Shown: positions 15,638 through 23,839 of the stretch, in pieces
How the letters are laid out: each line of letters starts with the position of its first letter
Numbering within the stretch: the stretch's first letter is position 1
From: Adhaeribacter_A terreus
GTDB lineage: Bacteria > Bacteroidota > Bacteroidia > Cytophagales > Hymenobacteraceae
Direction of reading: 5' to 3'
Assembly: GCF_042657365.1 (NCBI RefSeq)
Contig: NZ_JBHSKT010000007.1
Coordinates: forward strand, 62,001-126,000
DNA length: 64,000 nucleotides
Notes under the pieces: generated by a model
Database searches by the model: none
What the model saw: the letters and a program-made list of their open reading frames with translations, nothing else
Told to the model about the DNA's origin: nothing
Program-made: the position numbers and the translations under genes

Positions 15638-17830
15638 ATGAAAACCCGCATATTTTTCCTGCTGCTCTTAACATTTTTTGTCCGGGTGGCGGCAGAAGCT
15701 CAAATTCTGGAACCTGTAAAGTGGAGCTTCGATGTTTCGAAGAAAGAAGTGAAAATAGGGGAGGAGATCGAGCTGATCTTTAACGCCACAATAGACCAGG
15801 ACTGGTATTTATATTCTTCCGATTTCGATCCGAATTTGGGTCCGACCGTAACGACTTTTAAATTCAAAAAAAGCCCGGCTTACGAGATCATCGGTAAAAT
15901 AAAAGCGGTAAACCCGAAGAAGAAATTCGATGATATCTGGGGCGGGGAATATACCTACTTTGTCAAAACTGCGCAGTTCCGCCAGAAAGTAAAAATATTG
16001 CAGGCCAACCCGGTTATTAAAGGCACTTACGATTACCAGACCTGCACCGAAACCGACGGCAAATGCATTCCCTTCAACGAAGATTTTACCTTCAACCAAA
16101 TAAAAGTTAGCGGTGCAGCAGCAACCCCGGAACCAGCTAAACAAACCGGCAGCGTAACACCCGTAAAAGCGCAAACCGCGGCTACACCAGTTGTAAAAAC
16201 CGATTCATTAACAGCTTCTGCCGCACCTGCCGATAACGCCGTTGCCACAAACGTTCAGGCCGAAGTAGCCAATGATTCGGCTCAAAACGCTATAGTTTCG
16301 GAGGAAAAAACTGCTGTAAGTGCCACCGAAACCACTGCTGCTGCAACAGCGGCGGTGCCGGAAAGCCTGTGGTCATTTTTCCTGATCGCGTTTGGTTCCG
16401 GTTTGGTAGCTTTGCTCACGCCCTGCGTATTCCCGATGGTGCCCATGACGGTGAGTTTCTTTACCGGCAGCAGCGGCTCGCGCGCCAGTGGTATTTTTAA
16501 AGCGGTGGTTTACGGCCTTTCCATTATTGCCATTTATACCATTATCGGTACGCTTGTTTCCCGTATTTTCGGCGGCGATGCGGCTAATTTCCTGAGTACG
16601 CACTGGTTGCCAAACGTAGCATTTTTCCTGATCTTCCTCATTTTTGCCATGTCGTTCTTAGGCATGTTCGAAATTACCTTACCGAGTTCGTGGCTTACCA
16701 GCGTAGATAAACAAGCCGATAAAGGTGGTTGGCTGGGTGTGTTTTTTATGGCGTTTACGCTGGTATTGGTTTCGTTTTCCTGCACTGGTCCCATTGTAGG
16801 CAGTATTTTAATTGCTTCGGCCTCCGGCGATATTCTGAAACCAACCATCGGCATGTTTGCCTATTCGCTGGCTTTTGCGCTGCCGTTTACCTTATTCGCC
16901 ATTTTTCCGTCGTGGCTGAGCGGTTTGCCAAAATCGGGCGGCTGGCTGAACTCCGTGAAGGTGGTTTTAGGTTTTATCGAACTGGCTTTGGCCCTGAAAT
17001 TCTTAAGCATCGCCGACCAGGTTTACCACTGGAATTTACTGAACCGCGACGTGTATCTGGCGCTCTGGATTGTGATCTTTGCGCTTATGGGTTTCTACTT
17101 GCTGGGGAAATTAAAACTGCCGCACGATTCCGAACTGAAGCATGTAAGTGTGCCGCGCGTTTTATTGGCTTTGGTTTCTTTTGCCTTTGTCGTGTATCTG
17201 ATTCCGGGTTTATTTGGTGCGCCGCTAAAGCCCCTTTCCGGTTACCTGCCGCCGCAAACTTCCCGCGATTTTAATATGAGTTCCGGCCCGCAGCAAGCAT
17301 CGCTTTTACCGGTTCAGAACGAAAACGCGCTTTGCGAAAAACCGAAATATGCCGATTTCCTGGAATTGCCGCACGGCCTGCAGGGCTACTTCGATCTGGA
17401 CCAGGCTTTGAAATGTGCGCAAGCTGTAAATAAGCCAATATTCATCGATTTTACCGGCCATGGTTGCGTAAACTGTCGCGAAATGGAAGCTAACGTCTGG
17501 TCCGATCCGCAGGTTTTAAAACGCCTCCGCGAAGATTATGTGGTGGTGGCTTTGTACGTAGATGATAAAACCGAACTTTCGAAAGAAGAACAGTACGTGT
17601 CGAAATACGATGGCAAAGAAAAAACTACTATCGGCCGCAAATTCGCCGATTACCAGGTAACGAAATTCAACGTAAATGCCCAGCCATACTACGTGCTGCT
17701 CGGCCCCGACGGCGAAAAACTGAACGAACCGGTAGCGTATAATTTAGACATCGCCGCCTTCGTAAAATTCCTGGATCAGGGAAAAGCAAATTACCAAGCC
17801 AAATTCAGCAAAGGCCTCGCAAAACGGTAG
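15638..17830 (+). CDS. dsbD: Thiol:disulfide interchange protein DsbD
   Basis: 730 residues. Signal peptide, DsbD alpha-like N-terminal domain (about 25-170), a low-complexity Ala/Thr/Val linker (about 172-240), eight-helix membrane domain with redox Cys in LLTPCVFPM and VSFSCTGPIVG, and a C-terminal thioredoxin-like domain with CVNC (GHGCVNCREME). It moves electrons from cytoplasmic thioredoxin to periplasmic partners such as cytochrome c maturation or disulfide isomerases. Two 29-bp elements lie in it: one in the linker (16284-16312, peptide QNAIVSEEKTA) and one that supplies the final Lys-Arg-TAG (17821-17849). Both are places where sequence is unconstrained. Confidence 0.95.
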   Translation: MKTRIFFLLLLTFFVRVAAEAQILEPVKWSFDVSKKEVKIGEEIELIFNATIDQDWYLYSSDFDPNLGPTVTTFKFKKSPAYEIIGKIKAVNPKKKFDDIWGGEYTYFVKTAQFRQKVKILQANPVIKGTYDYQTCTETDGKCIPFNEDFTFNQIKVSGAAATPEPAKQTGSVTPVKAQTAATPVVKTDSLTASAAPADNAVATNVQAEVANDSAQNAIVSEEKTAVSATETTAAATAAVPESLWSFFLIAFGSGLVALLTPCVFPMVPMTVSFFTGSSGSRASGIFKAVVYGLSIIAIYTIIGTLVSRIFGGDAANFLSTHWLPNVAFFLIFLIFAMSFLGMFEITLPSSWLTSVDKQADKGGWLGVFFMAFTLVLVSFSCTGPIVGSILIASASGDILKPTIGMFAYSLAFALPFTLFAIFPSWLSGLPKSGGWLNSVKVVLGFIELALALKFLSIADQVYHWNLLNRDVYLALWIVIFALMGFYLLGKLKLPHDSELKHVSVPRVLLALVSFAFVVYLIPGLFGAPLKPLSGYLPPQTSRDFNMSSGPQQASLLPVQNENALCEKPKYADFLELPHGLQGYFDLDQALKCAQAVNKPIFIDFTGHGCVNCREMEANVWSDPQVLKRLREDYVVVALYVDDKTELSKEEQYVSKYDGKEKTTIGRKFADYQVTKFNVNAQPYYVLLGPDGEKLNEPVAYNLDIAAFVKFLDQGKANYQAKFSKGLAKR
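16284..16312 (+). repeat. 29-bp element inside the dsbD linker
   Basis: AAAACGCTATAGTTT, seven bases CGGAGGA, AAAAACT: near-perfect copy in the coding sequence for the disordered linker. Confidence 0.78.
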
Positions 17831-17849
17831 GGATTTCAGGTGAAAAACT
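17821..17849 (+). repeat. 29-bp element supplying the dsbD stop
   Basis: Its AAACGGTAG gives Lys-Arg-stop; the rest lies in the 3' untranslated region just before the terminator. Confidence 0.78.
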
Positions 17850-17851
17850 CA

Positions 17852-17890
17852 AAAGCCGCTTCCGGGAAAAACCTTGGAGCGGCTTTTTTT
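17852..17890 (+). terminator. Intrinsic terminator of dsbD
   Basis: AAAGCCGCTTCC pairs with GGAGCGGCTTTTTTT. Confidence 0.85.
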
Positions 17891-17900
17891 ATTCGATCTG

Positions 17901-17926
17901 TAGAGACGCAAAGTATTGCGTCTCTA
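17901..17926. repeat. TAGAGACGCAA palindrome
   Basis: TAGAGACGCAA-AGTA-TTGCGTCTCTA, a perfect extragenic palindrome of a kind widespread in Bacteroidota. Confidence 0.75.
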
Positions 17927-17987
17927 CTGCATTACAATTGATAAAAACGCCAGGGATTTACCCTTAAAAACTGATGGAATTTTAGGC

Positions 17988-17995
17988 TAAATTTG
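17988..17995 (+). promoter_or_regulatory. -7 box for the isoaspartyl peptidase gene
   Basis: TAAATTTG fits TAnnTTTG. It overlaps the TTG at 17993 that opens the longest frame, so translation must begin downstream, at 18035. Confidence 0.55.
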
Positions 17996-18034
17996 TTTTT
18001 GTTCACTCACATTTCCAGCCCTTATTTTTGTTAT

Positions 18035-19060
18035 ATGCGCCAGCTTTTCCTTCTATGTACCTTCGTTTTTAGCCTGAATGTGGTAGCATTTTCGCAGAAG
18101 GTCTATCCGATCACGCTGGTAATTCACGGTGGCGCCGGTAATATTTCGAAGCAAAACCTAACGCCGGAAAAAGAAAAAGCTTACCAGGAAGGGCTGAACG
18201 CTGCTTTAACGGCCGGTTATGCGGTTCTGGAAAAAGGCGGCACCAGTCTCGATGCCGTAGAAGCTGCTATTCGCGTTATGGAAGATAATCCGCTTTTTAA
18301 TGCCGGCAAAGGCGCCGTTTTCACCAACGATGGCAAAAATGAACTCGACGCGGCCATCATGGATGGGGCAACCTTGAAAGCCGGTTCTGTAGCGGGAGTA
18401 AGCACCATCCGCAATCCGGTTTCGGCGGCAAGAGCAGTTATGGAAAGATCGCCGCACGTAATGCTGGTACGCCGCAGGGCGGAAAAGTTTGCGCAGGAAC
18501 AAAAATTAGAGATCGTTTCGCCGGAATATTTCTACACCGAGCCGCGCTACAAACAACTGCAGAAAGCCCGCGAAGAAGACAACCAAAAGCTCGATCATTC
18601 CTCCGATACCACCGGCAGCACTTTACCCATTTTACTGGAAGGAAAGAAATTCGGAACGGTGGGCGCGGTAGCTTTAGATAAATACGGAAACCTGGCAGCG
18701 GCAACTTCCACCGGCGGCATGACCAACAAGCGTTACGGCCGGGTAGGAGATGCACCTATTATTGGCGCCGGCACCTATGCCAACAACCAGACCTGCGCTG
18801 TTTCAGCCACCGGCCACGACGAATATTTTATCCGCTATACCGTTGCCTCCGATATTTCCGCGCTGATGCAATACAAACACAAATCGGTAGGGAAAGCGGC
18901 TGAAAAAGTGGTGCTGGAAAAACTCGTAAAAGCCGGCGGCGAAGGCGGCGTGATTGCCTTAAACCGCAAAGGGAAATTTGCGATGCCATTCAATTCCAGC
19001 GGAATGTTCCGGGGCTATAAAAATGCTAACGCTTCGGAGGTTAAAATTTTCAAAGAGTAG
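18035..19060 (+). CDS. Isoaspartyl peptidase / L-asparaginase, secreted
   Basis: Start set at ATG 18035 (MRQLFLLCTFVFSLNVVAFSQ), giving a signal peptide directly behind the -7 box. About 341 residues of the plant-type asparaginase (Ntn-hydrolase) family: VIHGGAGNISK at the N-terminus, and GTVGAVALDKYGNLAAATSTGG holding the autocatalytic nucleophile Thr (about residue 208) at the start of the beta subunit. Self-cleavage gives alpha and beta chains that hydrolyse beta-aspartyl dipeptides and asparagine. A periplasmic site fits peptide scavenging. A 29-bp element overlaps the stop codon (19059-19087). Confidence 0.92.
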   Translation: MRQLFLLCTFVFSLNVVAFSQKVYPITLVIHGGAGNISKQNLTPEKEKAYQEGLNAALTAGYAVLEKGGTSLDAVEAAIRVMEDNPLFNAGKGAVFTNDGKNELDAAIMDGATLKAGSVAGVSTIRNPVSAARAVMERSPHVMLVRRRAEKFAQEQKLEIVSPEYFYTEPRYKQLQKAREEDNQKLDHSSDTTGSTLPILLEGKKFGTVGAVALDKYGNLAAATSTGGMTNKRYGRVGDAPIIGAGTYANNQTCAVSATGHDEYFIRYTVASDISALMQYKHKSVGKAAEKVVLEKLVKAGGEGGVIALNRKGKFAMPFNSSGMFRGYKNANASEVKIFKE

Positions 19061-19123
19061 TTTTTCGGCCCCAAACCCTACCGTTTTAAAACAAATTTTC
19101 AGCAAGATAAAGCTGCCAAAATG

Positions 19124-19176
19124 AAAAAATGGAATAAAGCCACCGGTTTTTTCAGCCAGCGCCTTATTCCATTTTT
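19124..19176. terminator. Probable terminator between convergent genes
   Basis: AAAAATGGAATAA is matched by TTATTCCATTTTT across a 26-base loop; AT-rich, so weaker than others. Confidence 0.6.
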
Positions 19177-19244
19177 GTTACTGAATCCAGCAATCCCGAA
19201 TCACCAGATTTTAAAATTCACTAATTCACTAATTAGCACATTAA

Positions 19245-20420
19245 TTAAGGATATTCGTTACTCGGACTGTCCGGGCGTATAAAATCACGGTTTCCCGGAT
19301 ATCGTTGGGCAGAATTTTCGTGCTGTTTCGGGCCACTGCGACGCAGCAGTTCGTTATCTTCCACTTCCGGAATTTCGCCGTAAACCGAGAGGTTCATTTC
19401 TTCACCGTAATATGGGTGGTTATCCAGTGGGCTTTCTGCGGAATTTGCTTTATTATTCTTTTTCCGGCGGGAAATTGCAAAAGCTGCCAAACCTGCCACG
19501 GTAATTAAACCGGCAATTTTCAGCGCTTTGGTAGCTGGCGTAGAAACGGCATCCGGTACCGAAATTACGCCTTGTTCGTTCATTACAGCCGGTTGATTCA
19601 CATAACGACCGTGGGTAGGCACTGCCAGTTGGTCAAAATATTTTGCGAGTTCTTCCAGTTCATCGCGCATGCGTTCGCCGCGCATCGGCACGCCGTGGCC
19701 GCTGGCAATTACGTTCGGTTGCAAAGCCGCAATGGCTTCTACAGATTGCCGGGCCGCTGCCCAGTCAGGCGTAAAATAGGTTGGCGGGCCACAAATTTCC
19801 GGATCATCCGTCAGCACAGCCAGCGCCGATTCTGGTTTGCGCGTTACTACGGCATCGCCCACTATCAACGTGCGGTCTCTTTCCCGGAAAAAGGATACGT
19901 GCCCCGGGCTATGACCCGGCGTATGGAACCAGCGCCACTCCGGTAAACCGGGCACAGAACCATCGGTTGGTAACGGCTGCACCAAACCACCCACATTGAT
20001 CGGTTTTTTCGGGTACATAAAGCTCATGTAAGCCATGGCGCCGCCGCCCACGCTTGGGTCTGGAGGCGGGTAGCTCGAAAGACCAGTGAGGTAAGGAATT
20101 TCCAGGTGATTGGCGTAGATCGGTACATTCCATTCCAAGGCCAGTTCTTTCAGCGCGCCTACGTGGTCGAAGTGGCCGTGCGTAAGAATGATGGCGCTCG
20201 GACGGGCATCTTTCCCAAAATGGGCTTCGGCTACTTTTTTTATGCGCTGCGCCGAACCGTACAAGCCGGCATCTACCAGCACCCAGTTACCGCTTGGCCC
20301 TTCGGAGCCGCGCACAAAATACACATTCACGAAAATGATCTTCATGCCCGTAACGCCATCGGCTACGGCATACAAATTTTCTTTTTTATCTACGGTTAAA
20401 GTTCTAGTAGAATGCTCCAT
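19245..20420 (-). CDS. Metallo-beta-lactamase-fold hydrolase with C-terminal membrane anchor
   Basis: 391 residues. An MBL domain (about 1-270) with THGHFDH (residues about 79-85) as the HxHxDH metal motif, later His in TPGHSPGHVSF and SGHG, and Asp in VGDAV; a complete dinuclear zinc set. Then a linker, one hydrophobic segment (IAGLITVAGLAAFAI, about 305-320), a Lys/Arg stop-transfer stretch and a hydrophilic tail (about 325-391) of unknown role. The fused anchor is unusual for this fold; without a signal peptide the catalytic domain should stay cytoplasmic, tethered by its tail. Substrate unknown (glyoxalase-II-like or lactonase are options). Confidence 0.88.
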   Translation of the reverse strand: MEHSTRTLTVDKKENLYAVADGVTGMKIIFVNVYFVRGSEGPSGNWVLVDAGLYGSAQRIKKVAEAHFGKDARPSAIILTHGHFDHVGALKELALEWNVPIYANHLEIPYLTGLSSYPPPDPSVGGGAMAYMSFMYPKKPINVGGLVQPLPTDGSVPGLPEWRWFHTPGHSPGHVSFFRERDRTLIVGDAVVTRKPESALAVLTDDPEICGPPTYFTPDWAAARQSVEAIAALQPNVIASGHGVPMRGERMRDELEELAKYFDQLAVPTHGRYVNQPAVMNEQGVISVPDAVSTPATKALKIAGLITVAGLAAFAISRRKKNNKANSAESPLDNHPYYGEEMNLSVYGEIPEVEDNELLRRSGPKQHENSAQRYPGNRDFIRPDSPSNEYP

Positions 20421-20438
20421 GTTCTGTTTTTTGGGTTT

Positions 20439-20636
20439 TTAACTATCTTCGCGGCCGGCAATGCTGTGCTCGTTCCCTCTGTCATGCATCGAATTGGTAT
20501 CGGTATCGGTGGAACGGCCGCCTTTTCCGCCCTGGCTTTCCTGCGCATCTTTACTGCTGTGCATGTCCAGGTTTTCCTGATTAAAAGGTTGTTTTTCAGG
20601 CTTTTCTTTGTTTTTGTCGGTTTCTTCGGGTTGCAT
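20439..20636 (-). CDS. Small hydrophilic protein, unknown
   Basis: 65 residues, almost all charged or polar (Lys, Glu, Gln, Ser, Asp), with no hydrophobic core; probably intrinsically disordered. It starts 18 bp upstream of the MBL-fold gene on the same strand, so a two-gene operon is likely. Small proteins of this composition are common in Hymenobacteraceae-type genomes. A non-coding explanation is not excluded. Confidence 0.55.
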   Translation of the reverse strand: MQPEETDKNKEKPEKQPFNQENLDMHSSKDAQESQGGKGGRSTDTDTNSMHDRGNEHSIAGREDS

Positions 20637-20773
20637 CGTTTTTCAGGTTTATGATGAAAGAAAGATACTGTTTCGGAAAAATTATGTACGGATGTGCGCG
20701 TGAATTGGCTGTTTTAAGTAAGATTAATTTTAACCTGCTTTTCTGGATTTATTCCCGTAATTTTGCACCCGCA

Positions 20774-20802
20774 AAAATGGTAGGGTTTTTGGGCTGAAAA
20801 GT
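20774..20802 (+). repeat. 29-bp element, 30 bp before a start codon
   Basis: AAAATGGTAGGGTTT, seven bases, AAAAGT, lying in the leader of the 20832 gene. Confidence 0.75.
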
Positions 20803-20831
20803 AGAGCCTAAAAATCATCCGGTTAAAATTT

Positions 20832-21509
20832 ATGAGCAAGAAGTGGGGAATGGTTTGGTTGGTTCTGTTTTGCAGCGCATGGCAGGTTTTGCAGGCGGCT
20901 GTATTGCCAGATTCACCAGATTCTACGGCCGTTCCGGCGTATAAAAAAGCCCGTTTCGTTTTCAATTTCGATACCCGCTATACCTTATTCGATAACGGGC
21001 CCATACGCGTGAATGGGTTGAAAACCGGCGTAGAATGGCATAATAAATTCCGGACCGGGATTGGGTATTATTTCCTACGGAACCCTTTCGTTACCAAGTT
21101 TCCAGGGGCCAGCGCCGATCAGCCGGCCACCGAAGCCCGCGTAAAGTTTCATTACGGCGCCGTTTACGGAGAATATGTGTTGCTCAGAAATGCGAAGTGG
21201 GAGTTAAGTTTGCCGCTTCAGGCGGGTTTTGGTAAACTTAAAAACGAACATTATACCGCCAGTGGAAATTTGCTGCGTTCCAAAACCGAACCGCTTTACC
21301 TGGTAGAACCTTCTGTAGCGGCCCATTATAAGGTCTGGAGTTGGGCTGGTATTGGTGCCGGACTTGGTTACCGGCAAATGCTGGGCCAGCAACACCGCGA
21401 AACCAGCCACCTGAACGCACCTATCTATTACATTAAAGTGAAGTTGTTTGCCGGCGAACTTTACCGCCAGTTACGCAGCAAATATTGCCCGCCTTCTTCG
21501 GAAATTTAG
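20832..21509 (+). CDS. Secreted barrel-like protein, unknown
   Basis: 225 residues. Signal peptide (MSKKWGMVWLVLFCSAW to LQAA), then alternating aromatic strands (FVFNFDTRYTLFDNG, KFHYGAVYGEYVLL, WAGIGAGLGYRQML) that suggest a small outer-membrane beta-barrel. The C-terminus (CPPSSEI) is not the usual terminal aromatic. No family recognised; lone gene. Confidence 0.75.
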   Translation: MSKKWGMVWLVLFCSAWQVLQAAVLPDSPDSTAVPAYKKARFVFNFDTRYTLFDNGPIRVNGLKTGVEWHNKFRTGIGYYFLRNPFVTKFPGASADQPATEARVKFHYGAVYGEYVLLRNAKWELSLPLQAGFGKLKNEHYTASGNLLRSKTEPLYLVEPSVAAHYKVWSWAGIGAGLGYRQMLGQQHRETSHLNAPIYYIKVKLFAGELYRQLRSKYCPPSSEI

Positions 21510-21612
21510 GATTATTCAGTTATTTGCAATTGCAGCTGGTTTCGGTCCAAAACGGAAGGTGTATAAACAAGTCCTGCATGCGATTCCGGAAAAATAATTG
21601 CATTAGCTTTTC

Positions 21613-21641
21613 TAAACGGTATACTTTTGGGTGCAAAAACT
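21613..21641 (+). repeat. 29-bp element, intergenic
   Basis: TAAACGGTATACTTTTGGGTGCAAAAACT-like copy; the core ACGGTAT and the final AAAAACT are both in register. Confidence 0.75.
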
Positions 21642-21708
21642 GCGTTTAGTAGAAAATGGTTTTTAAGCGTTCCGGGAATTAATTGGGGCGCAAAAGAGTT
21701 TTTTTAAT

Positions 21709-21969
21709 ATGGTAAATTTAATTGTTCCCCCAAAATACCAGGCCATGTATGCCTGGTGCATCGACGATACGCTGCCGGCCTTCGAGCCCGAGGCTTGGAT
21801 CGAGGAAGGCCGGGTGTATGCCGTAAAACACATTTCTGAACCGCTTAATATTTCTGAAGGCTACGCCCTGACGATTTTAGATAAAAATGGAGCCGAAATT
21901 CATCCGTCCGATTCGCACTGGAGCTTTGCTTCCAATCGCTTCGAGATGTTCTCGGTGTTTCTGAATTAA
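21709..21969 (+). CDS. Small protein, unknown
   Basis: 86 residues, no signal peptide, mixed alpha/beta look (AWIEEGRVYAVKHISEPLNISEGYALTIL in short strands), acidic. The length and composition resemble small Bacteroidota proteins that follow no named family. It is followed after 100 bp by another small gene on the same strand. Confidence 0.65.
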   Translation: MVNLIVPPKYQAMYAWCIDDTLPAFEPEAWIEEGRVYAVKHISEPLNISEGYALTILDKNGAEIHPSDSHWSFASNRFEMFSVFLN

Positions 21970-22050
21970 ATGTTGAAAAAGGATATTTACGATCCTGAAA
22001 GATGAAAGGGCTGCCGGCGGTAGTCCTTTTATTTTCTTCGCTTTTACGGC

Positions 22051-22079
22051 AAAACCGTATGTTTTCTTATGCTGAAACT
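22051..22079 (+). repeat. 29-bp element spanning a start codon
   Basis: Degenerate copy (AAAACCGTATGTTTT, ..., GAAACT). The ATG at 22069 lies inside it and its 3' segment codes Met-Leu-Lys-Leu. Confidence 0.55.
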
Positions 22080-22341
22080 GTTGGAATTTAGTGCGTTGTC
22101 ATCGGCGGAAAAAGCGGCTTATGTGTTGGAGCATGGCCAGTATATTCATTTCCGGATAAAAGGCTGGTGTAAAATAGACCTCTACCTGGTAAAGTGCGGC
22201 CCCGGCTCAACCGAAAGTTTTTATGCCGAACTCTGGTATTATTACGATCTGAAAAGCGTTGGTTTGGTGCGGGTATTCGAAACTGCGCCGCCACTGGAAC
22301 CCTACACCGAAAACATTAATCTTCGTTTTTCCGGGAAATAA
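22069..22341 (+). CDS. Small protein, unknown
   Basis: 90 residues without signal or membrane segment (YVLEHGQYIHFRIKGWCKIDLYLVKC, then FYAELWYYYDLKSVGLVRVF). Reads like one compact alpha/beta domain. It lies on the same strand as the 21709 gene, and a strong terminator follows directly, supporting it as a real transcript end. Confidence 0.68.
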   Translation: MLKLLEFSALSSAEKAAYVLEHGQYIHFRIKGWCKIDLYLVKCGPGSTESFYAELWYYYDLKSVGLVRVFETAPPLEPYTENINLRFSGK

Positions 22342-22368
22342 AAAAAGTGCACCGGGGAGGTGCACTTT
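22341..22368 (+). terminator. Intrinsic terminator
   Basis: AAGTGCAC-CGGGGAG-GTGCACTT with flanking A and T. Confidence 0.8.
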
Positions 22369-22946
22369 CAAGAAGGTTACTCGCTAAGAGAAAATCAAAT
22401 ATCTCACCCTTTAAAAAACCCTATGAGCGGAAATAACCTTTTTCTATTAAGCACTCGGCTTAAATATTTTTAAACGTAGCAAATATAGGATTTCACTATT
22501 TCATTTCCAAATTGTTACGCAAAATAAAATAATTACCCATTATCCGAAGCCTGCAGCCAGCATAAGTAAGAAATAATTTCCGTGATAAAGAAGAAAAGAA
22601 GGATCGTTTTCTTTCTTCTGATGCTAAAATGCTGTTATATAAAATGCTTCACGCAAATTTGTAAAATTCCTGCCAGGTCATCCCTTCCGGTTACTTTGTC
22701 TCTTACGCTGGTTTGCCCGTTTTATTGTATGGCCGACTAGTAATTCTTTGTCTTTATATTCTGCTTTTCCAAAAAAGTAAATTCTTTAGCTTGTCAACTT
22801 CAGCGTTGCAGGGTCGTAATTCTTTTTCAGATTTTCCTGTTTCTCTTTGTTCCGAATTTCCGGAATCTGTTACCTATTGGCAATTTATTTAACGTAAAAA
22901 CCCTGCTGCTGCATTTACGTGTAAGGGAACAAATAAATCCACTTTC
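22369..22946. other. AT-rich gap without visible gene
   Basis: About 580 bp. I see no 29-bp element and no convincing gene. A - strand TATATTTG (about 22483-22490) fits a -7 box but has no gene downstream on that strand; it is recorded only as a possibility. Confidence 0.5.
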
Positions 22947-23774
22947 ATGAAAGATATTGCCGATTACGTGCCTGGTCCGCCGCCCAAGTGGGTTGAGCGT
23001 TTTGCCCGGTTTGGGCTTATTGCAAAAGGAATTGTTTATAGTCTGGTAGGCATGCTTGCTTTTATGGCGGCCTTCGAATTACGCGGAAGCTCCGAAAGAG
23101 AAGCAGATAAGAAAGGCGTTTTTCAGTTCGTGCTGGAGCAACCTATGGGCAAAGTAATGCTGGCATTAATTGGTATCGGCTTACTTTTTTACGCGGCCTG
23201 GCGCTTTATTCAGGCTCTCCGCGACAGCGAAAATAAAGGTAAGAACGCAAAGGGAATCGGTAGAAGGATCGGTTATCTTTTCAGTGGTTTGGTTTATGGC
23301 GGTTTAGCCATTTATGCGCTTAAATTGGTATTGGGCAAACCTGCGAGTAACTCCGATAGCCGTCAGACATTGGCCAGTGAATTATTATCGCAGCCTTTCG
23401 GGCAGTGGCTTTTAGGTGCAGTAGCGTTGGGAATGGCCATAATTGGAATTTACCAGATCTATTATGGCCTTTCCGATAAATATAAAAAGAATGTGCAGGC
23501 CTCGGGAATCAAATCTGAATACGAAAGTCTGATGATCCGGGCGGGCAAATTCGGTTACATGGCGCGGGGCGTGGTGTGGCTCCTGATCGGGTATTTATTT
23601 CTGCGGGCCGCCATGCATGCCAATCCTAAAGAAGCAGGCGGAACCGGAAGTGCTTTTCAATTTCTGGAAGAAGCTTCGTACGGATCTTTTTTATTAGGGG
23701 CGGTTGCATTTGGTTTGTTTTGCTACGGCGTTTTCATGTTCATGCGCGCGCGTTATCAACCCATCAGCACCTGA
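22947..23774 (+). CDS. DUF1206-family membrane protein
   Basis: 275 residues with six hydrophobic helices in three similar two-helix units (ARFGLIAKGIVYSLVGMLA, RIGYLFSGLVYGGLAI, GKFGYMARGVVWLLIGYLF), each beginning with an aromatic-Gly-hydrophobic-Arg/Lys-Gly pattern. This internal triplication is typical of DUF1206. Function unknown; inner-membrane location expected. The stop codon TGA shares its last base with an inverted pair of 29-bp elements. Confidence 0.88.
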   Translation: MKDIADYVPGPPPKWVERFARFGLIAKGIVYSLVGMLAFMAAFELRGSSEREADKKGVFQFVLEQPMGKVMLALIGIGLLFYAAWRFIQALRDSENKGKNAKGIGRRIGYLFSGLVYGGLAIYALKLVLGKPASNSDSRQTLASELLSQPFGQWLLGAVALGMAIIGIYQIYYGLSDKYKKNVQASGIKSEYESLMIRAGKFGYMARGVVWLLIGYLFLRAAMHANPKEAGGTGSAFQFLEEASYGSFLLGAVAFGLFCYGVFMFMRARYQPIST

Positions 23775-23838
23775 GTTTTTCAGCCCGAAAGCATAGCGTT
23801 TTTAAGCACAAAACGCTATGCTTTTCATGGTAAAAACT
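23774..23838. terminator. Inverted pair of 29-bp elements forming a hairpin
   Basis: A - copy (23774-23802) and a + copy (23810-23838) face each other. AAAGCATAGCGTTTT and AAAACGCTATGCTTT are perfectly complementary around an 8-base loop. The pair fills the whole 65-bp space between two convergent genes and should work as their shared terminator. Confidence 0.85.
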
Positions 23839-23839
23839 G

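Noticed and set aside
22483..22490. Promoter TATATTTG on the - strand
   Set aside because: It would only transcribe antisense into the 22069 gene; no supporting gene or -33 box.
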